Of a DNA stretch of 64,000 nucleotides, positions 8,025 to 15,655 are shown one piece after another (the first letter of the stretch is position 1; every line of letters starts with the position of its first letter). The position numbers were made by a program, and so were the translations under genes. The stretch lies in contig NZ_CAJPVI010000005.1 in assembly GCF_905397435.1 (NCBI RefSeq), positions 62,001 to 126,000 on the forward strand, given 5' to 3'. The notes under the pieces are model-generated. The model ran no database searches. It was not told where the DNA came from and was given only the letters and a program-made list of their open reading frames with translations. The DNA comes from Cupriavidus numazuensis. GTDB lineage: Bacteria > Pseudomonadota > Gammaproteobacteria > Burkholderiales > Burkholderiaceae.

Positions 8025-9169
8025 GCGATTTTCCGCAGATCCACTGGACCGAAGACGGCGTCGAACACAGCGCGCGCTGGCGCTCGGAAGCCGGCCAGCC
8101 GCCGCCGCGCCGCGTCGTGGTGGCCGATGACACCACGTCCGCCGATACCGCCTACCGCCTCGCCTGCGAAGGCACCGCGCTGCTGTGGCGTGGCGATTTC
8201 CAGAATGCTCGCCAGTTGCTGCAGGCCATGGCCCGGCGCACCGAGCGCAAGCCGAAGAAGAAGAGCCGCCCGGGGCACAAGCCCACCGCGCCGGAATCGA
8301 CGACCGAAGCCTTCCACCAGCACCGGCTGGCCCAGTCCCAGCGTGCCCGCACGCTGGGCATGCTGCTGCTGCCGTTCGAGCCAGGCCACACGCTGCCGCT
8401 GCGCCGCGCGCCGGACGTCAGCCAGGCCTGCGAGCAGGTCTATGGCAGTGCCGCCGAACCCTATGTGGCGTCGATGCGCGAACTGCTCGGCATGATCGGC
8501 GCGTATGAATGGCGCCGTAAGGGCGTGGAGATCCCCGCACTCGACGCGCGCATCCACCCGTGGTACGGCGTGTTTTCGCCGGTGCGCGGCGAATATGTGG
8601 ACCTTGTCGCCAACGAGCCGCTGCCATCGAAGACGCTTGCCTTCGACATTGGCACGGGCACCGGCGTACTGTCGGCCGTGCTGGCCCGGCGCGGCGTGCA
8701 GCGCGTGGTGGCGACGGACATGGACGAGCGCGCGCTCGCCTGCGCCCGTGAAAACATTGCGCAGCTCGGCTGCGGCAAGCAGGTGGAAGTCATCACCGCC
8801 GACCTCTTCCCGGAAGGTCGCGCGCCGCTAATCGTCTGCAACCCGCCGTGGGTGCCGGCGCGGCCAAGCTCGCCCGTCGAGCGCGCCGTCTATGACCCCG
8901 ACAGCACCATGCTGCGCGGCTTCCTGAACGGCCTGGCCGCCCATCTGGAGCCCAACGGCGAAGGCTGGCTGCTGCTGTCGAACCTGGCCGAGCACCTCGG
9001 CCTGCGTTCGCGCGAGCAACTGCTGGGTTGGATCGAGGAAGCCGGCCTGCGAGTGCTTGGCCATTCCGACATCCGCCCGCGCCACCCGCGCGCCGCGGAC
9101 GCCGCCGACCCGCTGCATGCGGCACGCTCGGCGGAGGTGACCTCGCTCTGGCGGCTTGGCGCCAAGTAA
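8021..9169 (+). CDS. Class I SAM-dependent methyltransferase (HemK/PrmB-like small domain)
   Basis: The protein of about 382 residues has a Rossmann SAM-binding motif, LAFDIGTGTGVLSAVLARRG, near residues 205-225. The catalytic-site motif VCNPPWVP near residue 270 is the NPP[FYW] signature of N-methyltransferases acting on Gln, Asn or nucleic-acid amines (HemK/PrmB/RsmC type). The N-terminal 190 residues include a Lys/Arg-rich stretch (RKPKKKSRPG) that may bind RNA. The GTG at 8021 was chosen because GGAGG sits 7 bp upstream, whereas the in-frame GTG at 7994 has none. Its substrate is not identifiable. It does not belong functionally to either neighbour. Confidence 0.8.
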   Translation: MSDFPQIHWTEDGVEHSARWRSEAGQPPPRRVVVADDTTSADTAYRLACEGTALLWRGDFQNARQLLQAMARRTERKPKKKSRPGHKPTAPESTTEAFHQHRLAQSQRARTLGMLLLPFEPGHTLPLRRAPDVSQACEQVYGSAAEPYVASMRELLGMIGAYEWRRKGVEIPALDARIHPWYGVFSPVRGEYVDLVANEPLPSKTLAFDIGTGTGVLSAVLARRGVQRVVATDMDERALACARENIAQLGCGKQVEVITADLFPEGRAPLIVCNPPWVPARPSSPVERAVYDPDSTMLRGFLNGLAAHLEPNGEGWLLLSNLAEHLGLRSREQLLGWIEEAGLRVLGHSDIRPRHPRAADAADPLHAARSAEVTSLWRLGAK

Positions 9170-9234
9170 GCGGCGAAACAGCGGGAATGCGCCAAATGCG
9201 GATCCCCTGCCACTTCGCTATGCTTGCTGCCTGA

Positions 9235-9266
9235 CTGCTTCTCTCTCCCACCGGGGAGAGAAGCAG
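9235..9266. repeat. Imperfect inverted repeat between methyltransferase and binding-protein genes
   Basis: CTGCTTCTCT and AGAGAAGCAG form the outer arms, with a CCC/GGG extension after a 2-nt bulge. There is no T-run, so it is a weak terminator candidate or an mRNA-stabilising hairpin upstream of the next gene. Confidence 0.4.
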
Positions 9267-9299
9267 CAGAGAAAAAGAAAACACATCCCGAGGAGAACC

Positions 9300-10472
9300 A
9301 TGCCCAACCCGCTGCGCCGCGCGCTCGTCATCGCCTGCGCCTCCGCCACCACGCTGATCGCCAATGCCGCGCTTGCCGACATCCGCGTCGGCGTGGACGT
9401 TTCCACTACCGGACCGGCGGCATCGATCGGCATTCCGTCCAAGAACACCGTGCTGATGTGGCCACAGACGCTGGGCGGGCAAAAGGCGCACTACATCGTG
9501 CTGGACGATGCGACGGACCCGTCCGCCGCCGTACGCAACGTGCGCAAGCTGATCTCCGAGGATAAGGTCGATGTGATCGTCGGCCCCAATATCACCGCCA
9601 CGGCGCTGGCCTCGCTCGACGCCATCCGTGAAGGCGAAACGCCGATGGTCACGCTGGCCGCCTCGGCCACCATCGTCGAGCCGCAGAGCGACCCCAAGCG
9701 CCGCTGGGCCTTCAAGATGCCGCAGAACGACTCGCACATGGCGACCGTGCTGACCGAGTACATGAGCAACCATGGCGTGAAGTCGGTCGGCTTCATCGGC
9801 TTCAATGACGCCTACGGCGAAAGCTGGTGGCGCGAGTTCTCGCGGCTGGCGGACCTGCGCAAGATCAAGGTAGTGGCCAACGAGCGCTTCTCGCGCGCCG
9901 ACACCTCGGTGACCGGCCAGGTGCTCAAGCTGATGGCCGCCAATCCGGATGCGATCCTGATCGCCGGTGCCGGCACGCCCGCCGTGCTGCCGCAGAAGAC
10001 GCTCGGCGAGCGCGGCTACAAGGGCAAGGTCTACCAGACCCACGGCATCGCCTCGTGGGAATTCCTGCGCATGGGCGGCAAGGACGTGGAAGGCACGCTG
10101 TTCCCGACCGGCCCGGTGGTGGTGGCACGCCAGTTGCCGGACGGCCATCCTGTGAAAAAGGTCGCCCTGTCCTTCGTCAACCAGTATGAAGGCAAGTACG
10201 GCCCGGACACCGTCACCCAGTTCGCCGGCGACGCCTGGGGCGCGTGGCAACTACTCGACGACGCCAGCCGCCGCGCGCTCAAGACCGGTGCGCAGCCAGG
10301 CACGCCCGCATTCCGCCATGCGCTGCGCGATGCGCTGGAAACCACCAACAACCTCACCGTCCCCAACGGCGTGCTGAACCTGTCAGCCAAGGATCACCAG
10401 GGCTTCGACCAGCGTTCGCGCGTGATGGGGGTCATCCGCAACGGCAAGTTCGCCTACGCGCCGGACCAGTGA
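9300..10472 (+). CDS. ABC transporter periplasmic substrate-binding protein (Leu/Ile/Val-type)
   Basis: The 390-residue secreted protein has a cleavable Sec signal (MPNPLRRALVIACASATTLI ... ANAALA) followed by a type I periplasmic-binding fold. Recognisable blocks are RVGVDVSTTGPAASIGIPSKN, VDVIVGPNITATALA, GVKSVGFIGFNDAYGESWW and a C-terminal YAPDQ. This architecture is shared by branched-chain amino-acid, amide and aromatic-acid binding proteins. The ligand cannot be told. The start at 9300 has GAGGAGAACC just upstream. An open frame extends further upstream but overlaps the previous gene and lacks a signal peptide. No permease or ATPase is adjacent. The next gene is a dehydrogenase of small hydroxyacids, so the pair may serve one catabolic route. 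Confidence 0.87.
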   Translation: MPNPLRRALVIACASATTLIANAALADIRVGVDVSTTGPAASIGIPSKNTVLMWPQTLGGQKAHYIVLDDATDPSAAVRNVRKLISEDKVDVIVGPNITATALASLDAIREGETPMVTLAASATIVEPQSDPKRRWAFKMPQNDSHMATVLTEYMSNHGVKSVGFIGFNDAYGESWWREFSRLADLRKIKVVANERFSRADTSVTGQVLKLMAANPDAILIAGAGTPAVLPQKTLGERGYKGKVYQTHGIASWEFLRMGGKDVEGTLFPTGPVVVARQLPDGHPVKKVALSFVNQYEGKYGPDTVTQFAGDAWGAWQLLDDASRRALKTGAQPGTPAFRHALRDALETTNNLTVPNGVLNLSAKDHQGFDQRSRVMGVIRNGKFAYAPDQ

Positions 10473-10517
10473 GCCGGCGCGGGGCGGCTGCCGGATCCCA
10501 CACAAGGAAGTCCTGAC

Positions 10518-11396
10518 ATGACCGCAACGCAATCGACTACCGTCGCCTTCATCGGCCTGGGTGCCATGGGCTCGCACATGGTCCGCCACCTGCTGGCCGC
10601 GGGCCACACGGTGCGTGCCTTCGTACGCCGCCCCGAGGCGGCCGAGGCCGCGCGCGCGCTCGGCGCCGAACCGTTCTTCACGCCCGCGGAAGCGGCGCGC
10701 GGCGCCAGCGTGGTGTTCACCAACGTGACCTCGTCCGAGGACGTGCGCGAGGTACTGCTCGGCGAGAGCGGCGTGATCCACGGCGCCGCACCCGGTACCG
10801 TCTGCGTGGACCACAGCACCATCTCGCCAATCGTCACGCGCGAGATCGCCACGGCGCTGGCCGCACGCGGCATCGAGGCACTGGACTGCCCGGTGTCGGG
10901 CGGCACGGCCGGCGCCGAGGCCGCCACACTGACCATCATGGTCGGGGGCAAGCCCGACGTGCTGGAAAACGTGCGCCCGCTGCTCGCGCTGCTCGGCAAG
11001 AGCATCACCTACATCGGCGGAAACGGCGCCGGCCAGGTCGCCAAGCTGTGCAACCAGATCGTGCAGGTAGTCAATATCGAAGGCATCGCCGAGGCCATGC
11101 ATTTTGCCGCCGCGCAGCAGGTCGACACCGGACGCGTGCTCCAGGCGATCTCCACGGGCTTTGCCGGCAGCCGCATGCTGGACCTGATGGGGCCCAAGAT
11201 GGTCGAGCGCGACTTCGCCGCCGGCATCGAGGCGCGGCTGCATGACAAGGACTTCGGGCTCGCGCAAGACATCGCGCAGGAAATCGGCCTGAAGCTGCCG
11301 GCCATGCAGGCCACTTCGACGCAGCTTCAGTCGCTGATGGAGCACGGCTGGGGCAAGGACGATACCTCGTCCCTGCTGCGTGTGCTGGAAAGCTGA
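10518..11396 (+). CDS. NAD(P)-dependent beta-hydroxyacid dehydrogenase (3-hydroxyisobutyrate dehydrogenase family)
   Basis: The 292-residue oxidoreductase of the 6PGDH/3-HIBADH superfamily has the N-terminal Rossmann loop VAFIGLGAMGSHMVRHL. The substrate-binding signature DCPVSGGTAGAEAATLTIMVGG is near residue 125, and the catalytic-lysine motif GAGQVAKLCNQ near residue 172. Family members act on 3-hydroxyisobutyrate, tartronate semialdehyde or similar compounds. It lies 45 bp downstream of the binding-protein gene in the same direction and is probably cotranscribed. It converges with the hydrolase gene, the stops being 7 bp apart. The exact substrate is undetermined. Confidence 0.88.
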   Translation: MTATQSTTVAFIGLGAMGSHMVRHLLAAGHTVRAFVRRPEAAEAARALGAEPFFTPAEAARGASVVFTNVTSSEDVREVLLGESGVIHGAAPGTVCVDHSTISPIVTREIATALAARGIEALDCPVSGGTAGAEAATLTIMVGGKPDVLENVRPLLALLGKSITYIGGNGAGQVAKLCNQIVQVVNIEGIAEAMHFAAAQQVDTGRVLQAISTGFAGSRMLDLMGPKMVERDFAAGIEARLHDKDFGLAQDIAQEIGLKLPAMQATSTQLQSLMEHGWGKDDTSSLLRVLES

Positions 11397-11402
11397 GAGC
11401 GA

Positions 11403-12308
11403 TTACGTCCTGACACCCGTCAGTGTCAGGACGGCGCGCAGCAGCGTGCTGTCGGGATTGGCCAGGTCGTCCATCACGTTGAAATGATGGCGGCCCGGCA
11501 GCGGCACATCCTGCGCCGCATTGGCCGGCCACGCGGCGCGGATCAGCGCGTTCTGGCGGTGGTACTCGGCGGCTTCCAGTTCGCCCACCGCTGTCACCAG
11601 CGGCGCGTTCGTCGCGGGCTGCATGAAGGCCGGCGACAGGCGCGCCACATCGGACTCGGACAAGCGCAGGTCGCGCTGCAGGAAATCGGCGCGCCGCAGC
11701 GGCTCCAGATCGTAGAGGCCGCTGATCGACAGGCCGCCCTTGACCAGGTCATCCGGCAGATCCGGCCCGACCTGCGGCCATAGCGCCGCCATCAACATGG
11801 CCACCAGATGGCCACCGACCGAATGGCCCGCCACGAAGATGCGGGAATGGTCATGCCCAAGGCGTTCCGATTGCCGGTAGAGCCACGCCACGCTGCCTAC
11901 CACCTGGCGCACGATGGCGGGCACTGTCACCGACGGACACAGCGAATAGTTCACCACCGCCACGGATACGCCCAGGCGCGGCAGCTCGCTGGCCACGAAA
12001 CTGTGGTCGCGCTTGTCCAGCGCACGGAAATAGCCGCCATGCACGAAGACCAGCAGGGGCGGACGCTCGCCGGTGCCTGGGAAGTAGTCGAGCCGCTGAT
12101 CCTGTGCATGGGTCGCACCCGGCGCGGCGTAGCTCAGATCCTCCTGATAGCCCCCACGCGCGCGCACCTCCGCCGACAGCCCCGCCCAGCGGGCCATGTG
12201 TTCGGCGTTGTCGGGCACGCGCGCACGGTTGTTGTATTCTCGCTCGTAGAAGGCCGGGTCCTGCGAAGGCAACCGGGCTAGGCTGGCCAGGGAGGATTGT
12301 GCGGGCAT
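11403..12308 (-). CDS. Alpha/beta hydrolase, kynurenine-formamidase/esterase-like
   Basis: The 301-residue alpha/beta-hydrolase has the oxyanion-hole motif FVHGGYFRALDKRDHSF (HGGY-X, as in arylformamidases and HSL-type esterases) near residue 90. The nucleophile elbow VAGHSVGGHLVAML is near residue 165. GRHHFNVMDDLANP near the C-terminus supplies the likely catalytic His. The last codons lie inside a perfect 11-bp hairpin (11406-11433). The gene is convergent with the preceding dehydrogenase. No tryptophan-catabolism genes are adjacent, so assignment to KynB is not justified. Confidence 0.82.
   Translation of the reverse strand: MPAQSSLASLARLPSQDPAFYEREYNNRARVPDNAEHMARWAGLSAEVRARGGYQEDLSYAAPGATHAQDQRLDYFPGTGERPPLLVFVHGGYFRALDKRDHSFVASELPRLGVSVAVVNYSLCPSVTVPAIVRQVVGSVAWLYRQSERLGHDHSRIFVAGHSVGGHLVAMLMAALWPQVGPDLPDDLVKGGLSISGLYDLEPLRRADFLQRDLRLSESDVARLSPAFMQPATNAPLVTAVGELEAAEYHRQNALIRAAWPANAAQDVPLPGRHHFNVMDDLANPDSTLLRAVLTLTGVRT
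11406..11433. terminator. Perfect 11-bp hairpin between convergent genes, inside the hydrolase 3' end
   Basis: The arms CGTCCTGACAC and GTGTCAGGACG enclose the 6-nt loop CCGTCA. It begins 10 bp after the dehydrogenase stop and encodes the last residues of the hydrolase. It is symmetrical and could end transcription from both sides, but neither side has a clear T-run. Confidence 0.5.
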
Positions 12309-12401
12309 GGCGGGCTCGACAAGGTGGCAAACCCTGGCATCCTAGCCCCTGCCCGGTTCGCGCGGATATCCGTACCAATACCCACTCACCGGACGCGCCA
12401 C

Positions 12402-12764
12402 ATGGTCGTCAAACGCAGTCTCCGGGCCAGCCGGCATGGCCAGCTCGGCCCGCCTGACCCCGACCCTGAGGCCGCCACTGGCCGCTGCCCGCTCTGCGGC
12501 CGGGAACTCGTGGCGGGCCCGAGCACCGACCTCCACCACCCCGTCCCACGCAGCCACGGCGGCCGCGACACCGTACCGATGCACCGCGTCTGCCACCAGA
12601 AGATCCACTCTGTCTTCACCGAAGCCGAGCTGGCAGGCGGCTTCCACGACTGGGAAGCGCTGCGGCGCCACCCGGCCATGGCCGACTTCATCCGCTGGAT
12701 CGCGCGCAAACCGCCCGAGTACTACGACCGCAGCCGCCACACCAACGAACGACGCGGCCGGTGA
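12402..12764 (+). CDS. Small HNH-type nuclease-like protein
   Basis: The 120-residue protein has a zinc-type CPLCGREL knuckle, then DLHHPVPRSHGGRDTVPMHR and CHQKIHSVFTE, i.e. the HNH endonuclease layout with C-X2-C, the HH pair and a C-terminal CHxKIH. The tail ends DRSRHTNERRGR. Proteins of this size are common chromosomal genes in Burkholderiaceae and also occur in phages; no partner is visible. It starts at MVVKRS because upstream in-frame codons overlap the divergent hydrolase. It ends just before the tRNA-Leu promoter, so it lies outside the integrated element. A true nuclease activity is inferred from motifs only. Confidence 0.75.
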   Translation: MVVKRSLRASRHGQLGPPDPDPEAATGRCPLCGRELVAGPSTDLHHPVPRSHGGRDTVPMHRVCHQKIHSVFTEAELAGGFHDWEALRRHPAMADFIRWIARKPPEYYDRSRHTNERRGR

Positions 12765-12775
12765 ACGGCCCCAGG

Positions 12776-12804
12776 TTGTCGCCAGAAGGGATTTCCGGCA
12801 TAAT
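12776..12804 (+). promoter_or_regulatory. Promoter of tRNA-Leu
   Basis: TTGTCG (-35) and CATAAT (-10) are separated by 17 bp. The -10 ends 39 bp before the tRNA. Confidence 0.6.
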
Positions 12805-12843
12805 TCGCGGCTCAGCGCGGTGCCGGTTACGGCGCCCACACCT

Positions 12844-12928
12844 GCCCGGGTGGTGAAACAGGTAGACGCAGGGGACTCAAAATCCCCCGCCGCAAGGCGT
12901 GTCGGTTCGAGTCCGACCCCGGGCACCA
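12844..12928 (+). tRNA. tRNA-Leu (anticodon CAA)
   Basis: The 85-nt class II tRNA includes an encoded CCA. Acceptor arms GCCCGGG and CCCGGGC pair, with A as discriminator. The anticodon stem GGGGA/TCCCC encloses loop CTCAAAA, giving anticodon CAA. A variable arm (CGCCGCAAGGCG) and the T-loop GGTTCGAGTCC are present. The 3' part is the attachment site of the downstream integrase element. Confidence 0.95.
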
Positions 12929-12935
12929 TCAAGCT
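12910..12935 (+). other. attL: left attachment core in the tRNA-Leu 3' end
   Basis: The 26-nt segment beginning AGTCCGACCCCGGGCACC covers the T-stem/acceptor 3' end and a few bases beyond. It recurs at 27427-27450 with two single-base deletions, marking the two ends of the element. Confidence 0.7.
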
Positions 12936-12962
12936 GTCTAGCACGTTCCAAAGAATTCCAGA

Positions 12963-12996
12963 AAACCCCGCCAAGCCTAGCTCTGCGGGGTTTTTT
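12963..12996 (+). terminator. Rho-independent terminator after tRNA-Leu
   Basis: AAACCCCGC and GCGGGGTTT form a 9-bp stem with a 13-nt loop, followed directly by a T-run, 34 bp after the tRNA. Confidence 0.85.
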
Positions 12997-13031
12997 GTTT
13001 CCAGTAGAGTCCAGCAGGACCTCCAGACAGC

Positions 13032-13102
13032 GGGGGTACATTGGGGGTACATTTAGGGGTACTTCGCGAAAAGTGGCTCCCCTATCCCCTGAATGTACCC
13101 CC
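13032..13102. repeat. Tandem GGGGGTACATT repeats upstream of integrase (probable arm-type sites)
   Basis: GGGGGTACATT occurs at 13032-13042 and 13043-13053. A variant TAGGGGTACTT lies at 13054-13064, giving an exact 11-bp period, and an inverted copy (ATGTACCCCC) lies at 13093-13102. Two further copies lie near attR at 27350-27372. The distribution fits integrase arm-binding sites. Confidence 0.65.
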
Positions 13103-13105
13103 AAC

Positions 13106-14302
13106 ATGCCCATCACTGACGTTGCGATCAAGAATGCAATCAAGACCGCACGAGTCGCGGCCAAGCCGCTGAAGCTATTCGATGGCGGCGGGTTGTTCCT
13201 CCATATCACCCCGGCCGGCGGTCGCTACTGGCGACTGAAATACCGGGTGGCTGGCAAAGAGAAGCTACTTGCCATCGGCGTCTATCCGGACGTAGGTCTG
13301 GCAGCAGCCCGCAAGAGGCGTGATGCTGCACGAGAACAGCTTGCCGCGGGGTTGGACCCCAGCGAAACCAAGAAGGCTGAGCAACGAGCCGCCAGACTGG
13401 CCGCAGATAACTCCTTCGAGGCTGTGGCGCGCGATTGGCTGGAGGAGCGCAAGAGCGCAGTCGAGCCGGCCCAGCACACCAAGACACTGGCGCGCTTGGT
13501 GAACGACGTATTCCCGTGGCTGGGCAAGCGCCCGATCACTGAGATTGACGCACCGGAAATTCTGGCTGTGCTCAAGCGCATCGACGGACGCGGCGCGCGC
13601 TTTTCCGCCCACCGGGTTCGCTCGGAAATCAGCCGAGTCTTCCGCTACGCCATCAAGGAAGGCAAGGCCAAGGGCGACCCAGCAAAGGACCTGATAGGCG
13701 CCATCCCGCCCGCTACACCCACGCACTTCGCCTCCATCACAGACCCGACGAAGGTGGGCGAGATGTTGCGCGCTTTCGACGGCTTCAGCGGCACCTTTCC
13801 CGTGCTGTGCGCTCTGAAGCTGGCGCCGCTGCTCTTCGTTCGCCCGGGCGAGCTGCGTCAGGCGAAGTGGGAGGAAATCGACCTGGAGCGCGCGGAATGG
13901 CGCTACCGAGTTAGCAAGACCAAGACCGATCACCTTGTACCCCTAGCCTCCCAGGCCATCGCCATCCTGCGCGAGTTGCACCCGCTGACGGGGAGCGGTC
14001 AATACGTGTTCCCTGGCGCGCGATCAGCTCAGCGCCCCATGAGCGAGGCGGCAATTAATGCGGCCCTGCGGCGGCTGGGGTATGACACCCGCACTGAGAT
14101 TACCGGCCACGGCTTTCGGGCGATGGCGCGCACGATCTTGCACGAGGAGTTGCACCAGAAGCCCGAGGTTATTGAGCACCAGTTGGCGCATTCCGTGCCT
14201 GACGCCTTGGGAGCGGCCTACAACCGAACGCGGTTCATCAAAGAGCGACGGGCGATGATGCAGGCGTGGGGCAACTACCTGGACGAGTTGAAGCGCAACT
14301 GA
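13106..14302 (+). CDS. int: P4-type tyrosine integrase of the tRNA-Leu element
   Basis: The site-specific recombinase inserts and excises the element at tRNA-Leu. The 398-residue protein has the N-terminal DUF4102-type arm-binding domain (MPITDVAIKNAIKTARVAAK; LFDGGGLFLHITPAGGRYWR) and a central SAM-like core-binding domain. The C-terminal catalytic domain shows Arg in LLFVRPGELRQ, His and Arg in ITGHGFRAMART, His in HQLAHSV and the nucleophile Tyr in AAYNRTRF. The ATG at 13106 starts the conserved N-terminus; the upstream open frame would translate through the tRNA and repeats. It lies 180 bp from attL and reads away from the tRNA, as usual. Confidence 0.95.
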   Translation: MPITDVAIKNAIKTARVAAKPLKLFDGGGLFLHITPAGGRYWRLKYRVAGKEKLLAIGVYPDVGLAAARKRRDAAREQLAAGLDPSETKKAEQRAARLAADNSFEAVARDWLEERKSAVEPAQHTKTLARLVNDVFPWLGKRPITEIDAPEILAVLKRIDGRGARFSAHRVRSEISRVFRYAIKEGKAKGDPAKDLIGAIPPATPTHFASITDPTKVGEMLRAFDGFSGTFPVLCALKLAPLLFVRPGELRQAKWEEIDLERAEWRYRVSKTKTDHLVPLASQAIAILRELHPLTGSGQYVFPGARSAQRPMSEAAINAALRRLGYDTRTEITGHGFRAMARTILHEELHQKPEVIEHQLAHSVPDALGAAYNRTRFIKERRAMMQAWGNYLDELKRN

Positions 14303-14311
14303 GGCAGAGAA

Positions 14312-14992
14312 ATGAGCGAGAAGGATGAGGGCGCGCAAGACCGGCCGGCCGGATCAGCCGCTCTGACAAAATACCGGGCTCACGGCGGCGGGATAGAGCT
14401 ATTCCGCGCCTACATCGATCGCCGAAAGGCAGACCAGCAAGCGAATCTACAGCGGAAAACCGAGGTCATAGAAGCGCTCAATCCCACGGGGGGCACAGGC
14501 ATCCCCGTCGACGCGTTCGAGCGCCTCACGTCCGAACTGACCATGCTGCAGATCCTTGAGGAGCTGGACCCCGTAATCAAAGATCTGCTGCGCTTTTGCA
14601 TGAACCCCGGACTTGGAGGCGATCAACTCCCGAACTTGCGTAGCGCACTTCGCATTGGCGGGGATGGCCACGCACCATCAGATAGCGAACAGGCTGAGCG
14701 CAAATGGGCCGTCCAGGAGCGATGGATAGGTGCCTACCTGACAATGCAGGAAACCGGCATCTACCGCTCTCAAAATGACATTGCGAGGGACATAGCCAAG
14801 GCTCTCGGCGTGAGCCAAAGGACCGCCATCAACCATTGGACCGACAAGAAGTTGGCCGAACCTTGGCAAGCCAGCTGGGCGCTTAGCATTGAAATGCGCG
14901 CAAAGACTCGAGCGCAGCGAAAAGTGCGTGAGCAGCAGAGCGGTGAAACATCGCGGCGCCGAGGGAAACTCACCTTTGGCAAGGGTGTGTAA
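14312..14992 (+). CDS. Hypothetical element protein with C-terminal HTH-like segment
   Basis: This 226-residue protein is not recognised. The middle contains a helical stretch (RKADQQANLQRKTEVIEALN). The C-terminal third holds SQNDIARDIAKALGVSQRTA, which reads as a helix-turn-helix. A basic tail with KTRAQRKVREQQS and SRRRGKLTFGKG follows. It starts 9 bp after the integrase stop behind GAGGCAGAGAA, so it is probably cotranscribed with int. DNA binding is plausible from the HTH and basic tail; a role in excision or element regulation is only inferred. Confidence 0.65.
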   Translation: MSEKDEGAQDRPAGSAALTKYRAHGGGIELFRAYIDRRKADQQANLQRKTEVIEALNPTGGTGIPVDAFERLTSELTMLQILEELDPVIKDLLRFCMNPGLGGDQLPNLRSALRIGGDGHAPSDSEQAERKWAVQERWIGAYLTMQETGIYRSQNDIARDIAKALGVSQRTAINHWTDKKLAEPWQASWALSIEMRAKTRAQRKVREQQSGETSRRRGKLTFGKGV

Positions 14993-15078
14993 TCACACAT
15001 GGTTTCGGCTGCACAGTTCCTTGAGTAGGTTTGCCGTGTGTTCCGGGATAGTCCCGGGCGTCCCAACTAGAGGGAAGC

Positions 15079-15291
15079 ATGGCTGAACAAATCCAATCCC
15101 CGCTGATCATCCTGCGGCGCAAGCAGGTAGAGCAAGAAACCGGGCTCTCGCGCTCGACGATCTATGCTCGCATCAAGCTCGGCACCTTCCCCGCGCCCAT
15201 CCAACTGGGTCCGCGATGCGTTGGCTGGCGCCGCGGCGCAATTGATGCCTTTTTGGCCAATCCCGCGAGCTACCTGACGAAGACGAACTAA
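15079..15291 (+). CDS. AlpA-family HTH regulator
   Basis: The 70-residue protein has the AlpA/excisionase winged-HTH pattern: RRKQVEQETGLSRSTIYARI, then LGTFPAPIQLGPRCVGWRRG and AIDAFLANPAS. AlpA proteins are small activators or excisionases linked to P4-like integrases. GAGGGAAGC lies 4-12 bp upstream of the ATG at 15079. It ends 6 bp before the convergent Mnt-like gene. A second AlpA-type domain is encoded at the right end of the element (26943-27146). Confidence 0.85.
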   Translation: MAEQIQSPLIILRRKQVEQETGLSRSTIYARIKLGTFPAPIQLGPRCVGWRRGAIDAFLANPASYLTKTN

Positions 15292-15297
15292 CCGATG

Positions 15298-15561
15298 CTA
15301 GCGCCTGCGAGACTTTGGTCCTGGCGGCGGCGTTGTGGCCTCCCCGCCAGCACCCTCCTGGGCCAAGCGCAAAAGGTACGCGATTTTTTCCGACATCTCT
15401 TGCAAGCGGGTTTCCAAGTCTCCTCTGCCCTCAAAGCTCGCGACCAAGCGACCGACAACCTCCGCATTGATCGAACGTCCGCTCTCGGCAGCCGCCGCGG
15501 CGAGCTTCTCTTTCAGCTCCGCTGGCAACCTCAATTTCAGTTGGGGATCTTCACGTGTCAT
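15298..15561 (-). CDS. Mnt-like ribbon-helix-helix repressor
   Basis: The 87-residue protein starts MTREDPQLKLRLPAELKEKL, a close structural match to the phage P22 Mnt N-terminus (DP, alternating-hydrophobic beta strand, then PxELxEKL). It continues with ESGRSINAEVV, the RHH helix B signature. The C-terminal SFEGRGDLETRLQEMSEKIAYLLRL is a likely oligomerising coiled coil, as Mnt has and Arc lacks. It is divergent from an Arc-like gene. The shared 94-bp gap carries three copies of one palindromic operator with Mnt's core CCACGGTGG. An upstream in-frame extension would translate through the operators and is rejected. Confidence 0.75.
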   Translation of the reverse strand: MTREDPQLKLRLPAELKEKLAAAAAESGRSINAEVVGRLVASFEGRGDLETRLQEMSEKIAYLLRLAQEGAGGEATTPPPGPKSRRR

Positions 15562-15575
15562 GGCATCGATGATGA

Positions 15576-15643
15576 TGGACCACGGTGGTGTTGACAATGG
15601 CACCACCGTGGTCCATACTAAATTCATGAACCACGGTGGTCCA
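15576..15643. promoter_or_regulatory. Three-copy palindromic operator array between mnt-like and arc-like genes
   Basis: The 17-bp palindrome TGGACCACGGTGGTCCA is represented three times. The copies are TGGACCACGGTGGTG at 15576-15590, CACCACCGTGGTCCA at 15601-15615 (inverted orientation) and AACCACGGTGGTCCA at 15629-15643. All share ACCACSGTGGT (S is C or G at the centre). They flank and overlap the promoter at 15591-15619, so binding would block it. Confidence 0.8.
15591..15619 (+). promoter_or_regulatory. Promoter of the arc-like gene, overlapped by operators
   Basis: A consensus TTGACA (15591-15596) is followed after 17 bp by CATACT (15614-15619). The spacer contains operator copy 2, and the transcript start would fall in or just before copy 3. 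Confidence 0.6.
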
Positions 15644-15655
15644 ACCGGAGGACGA

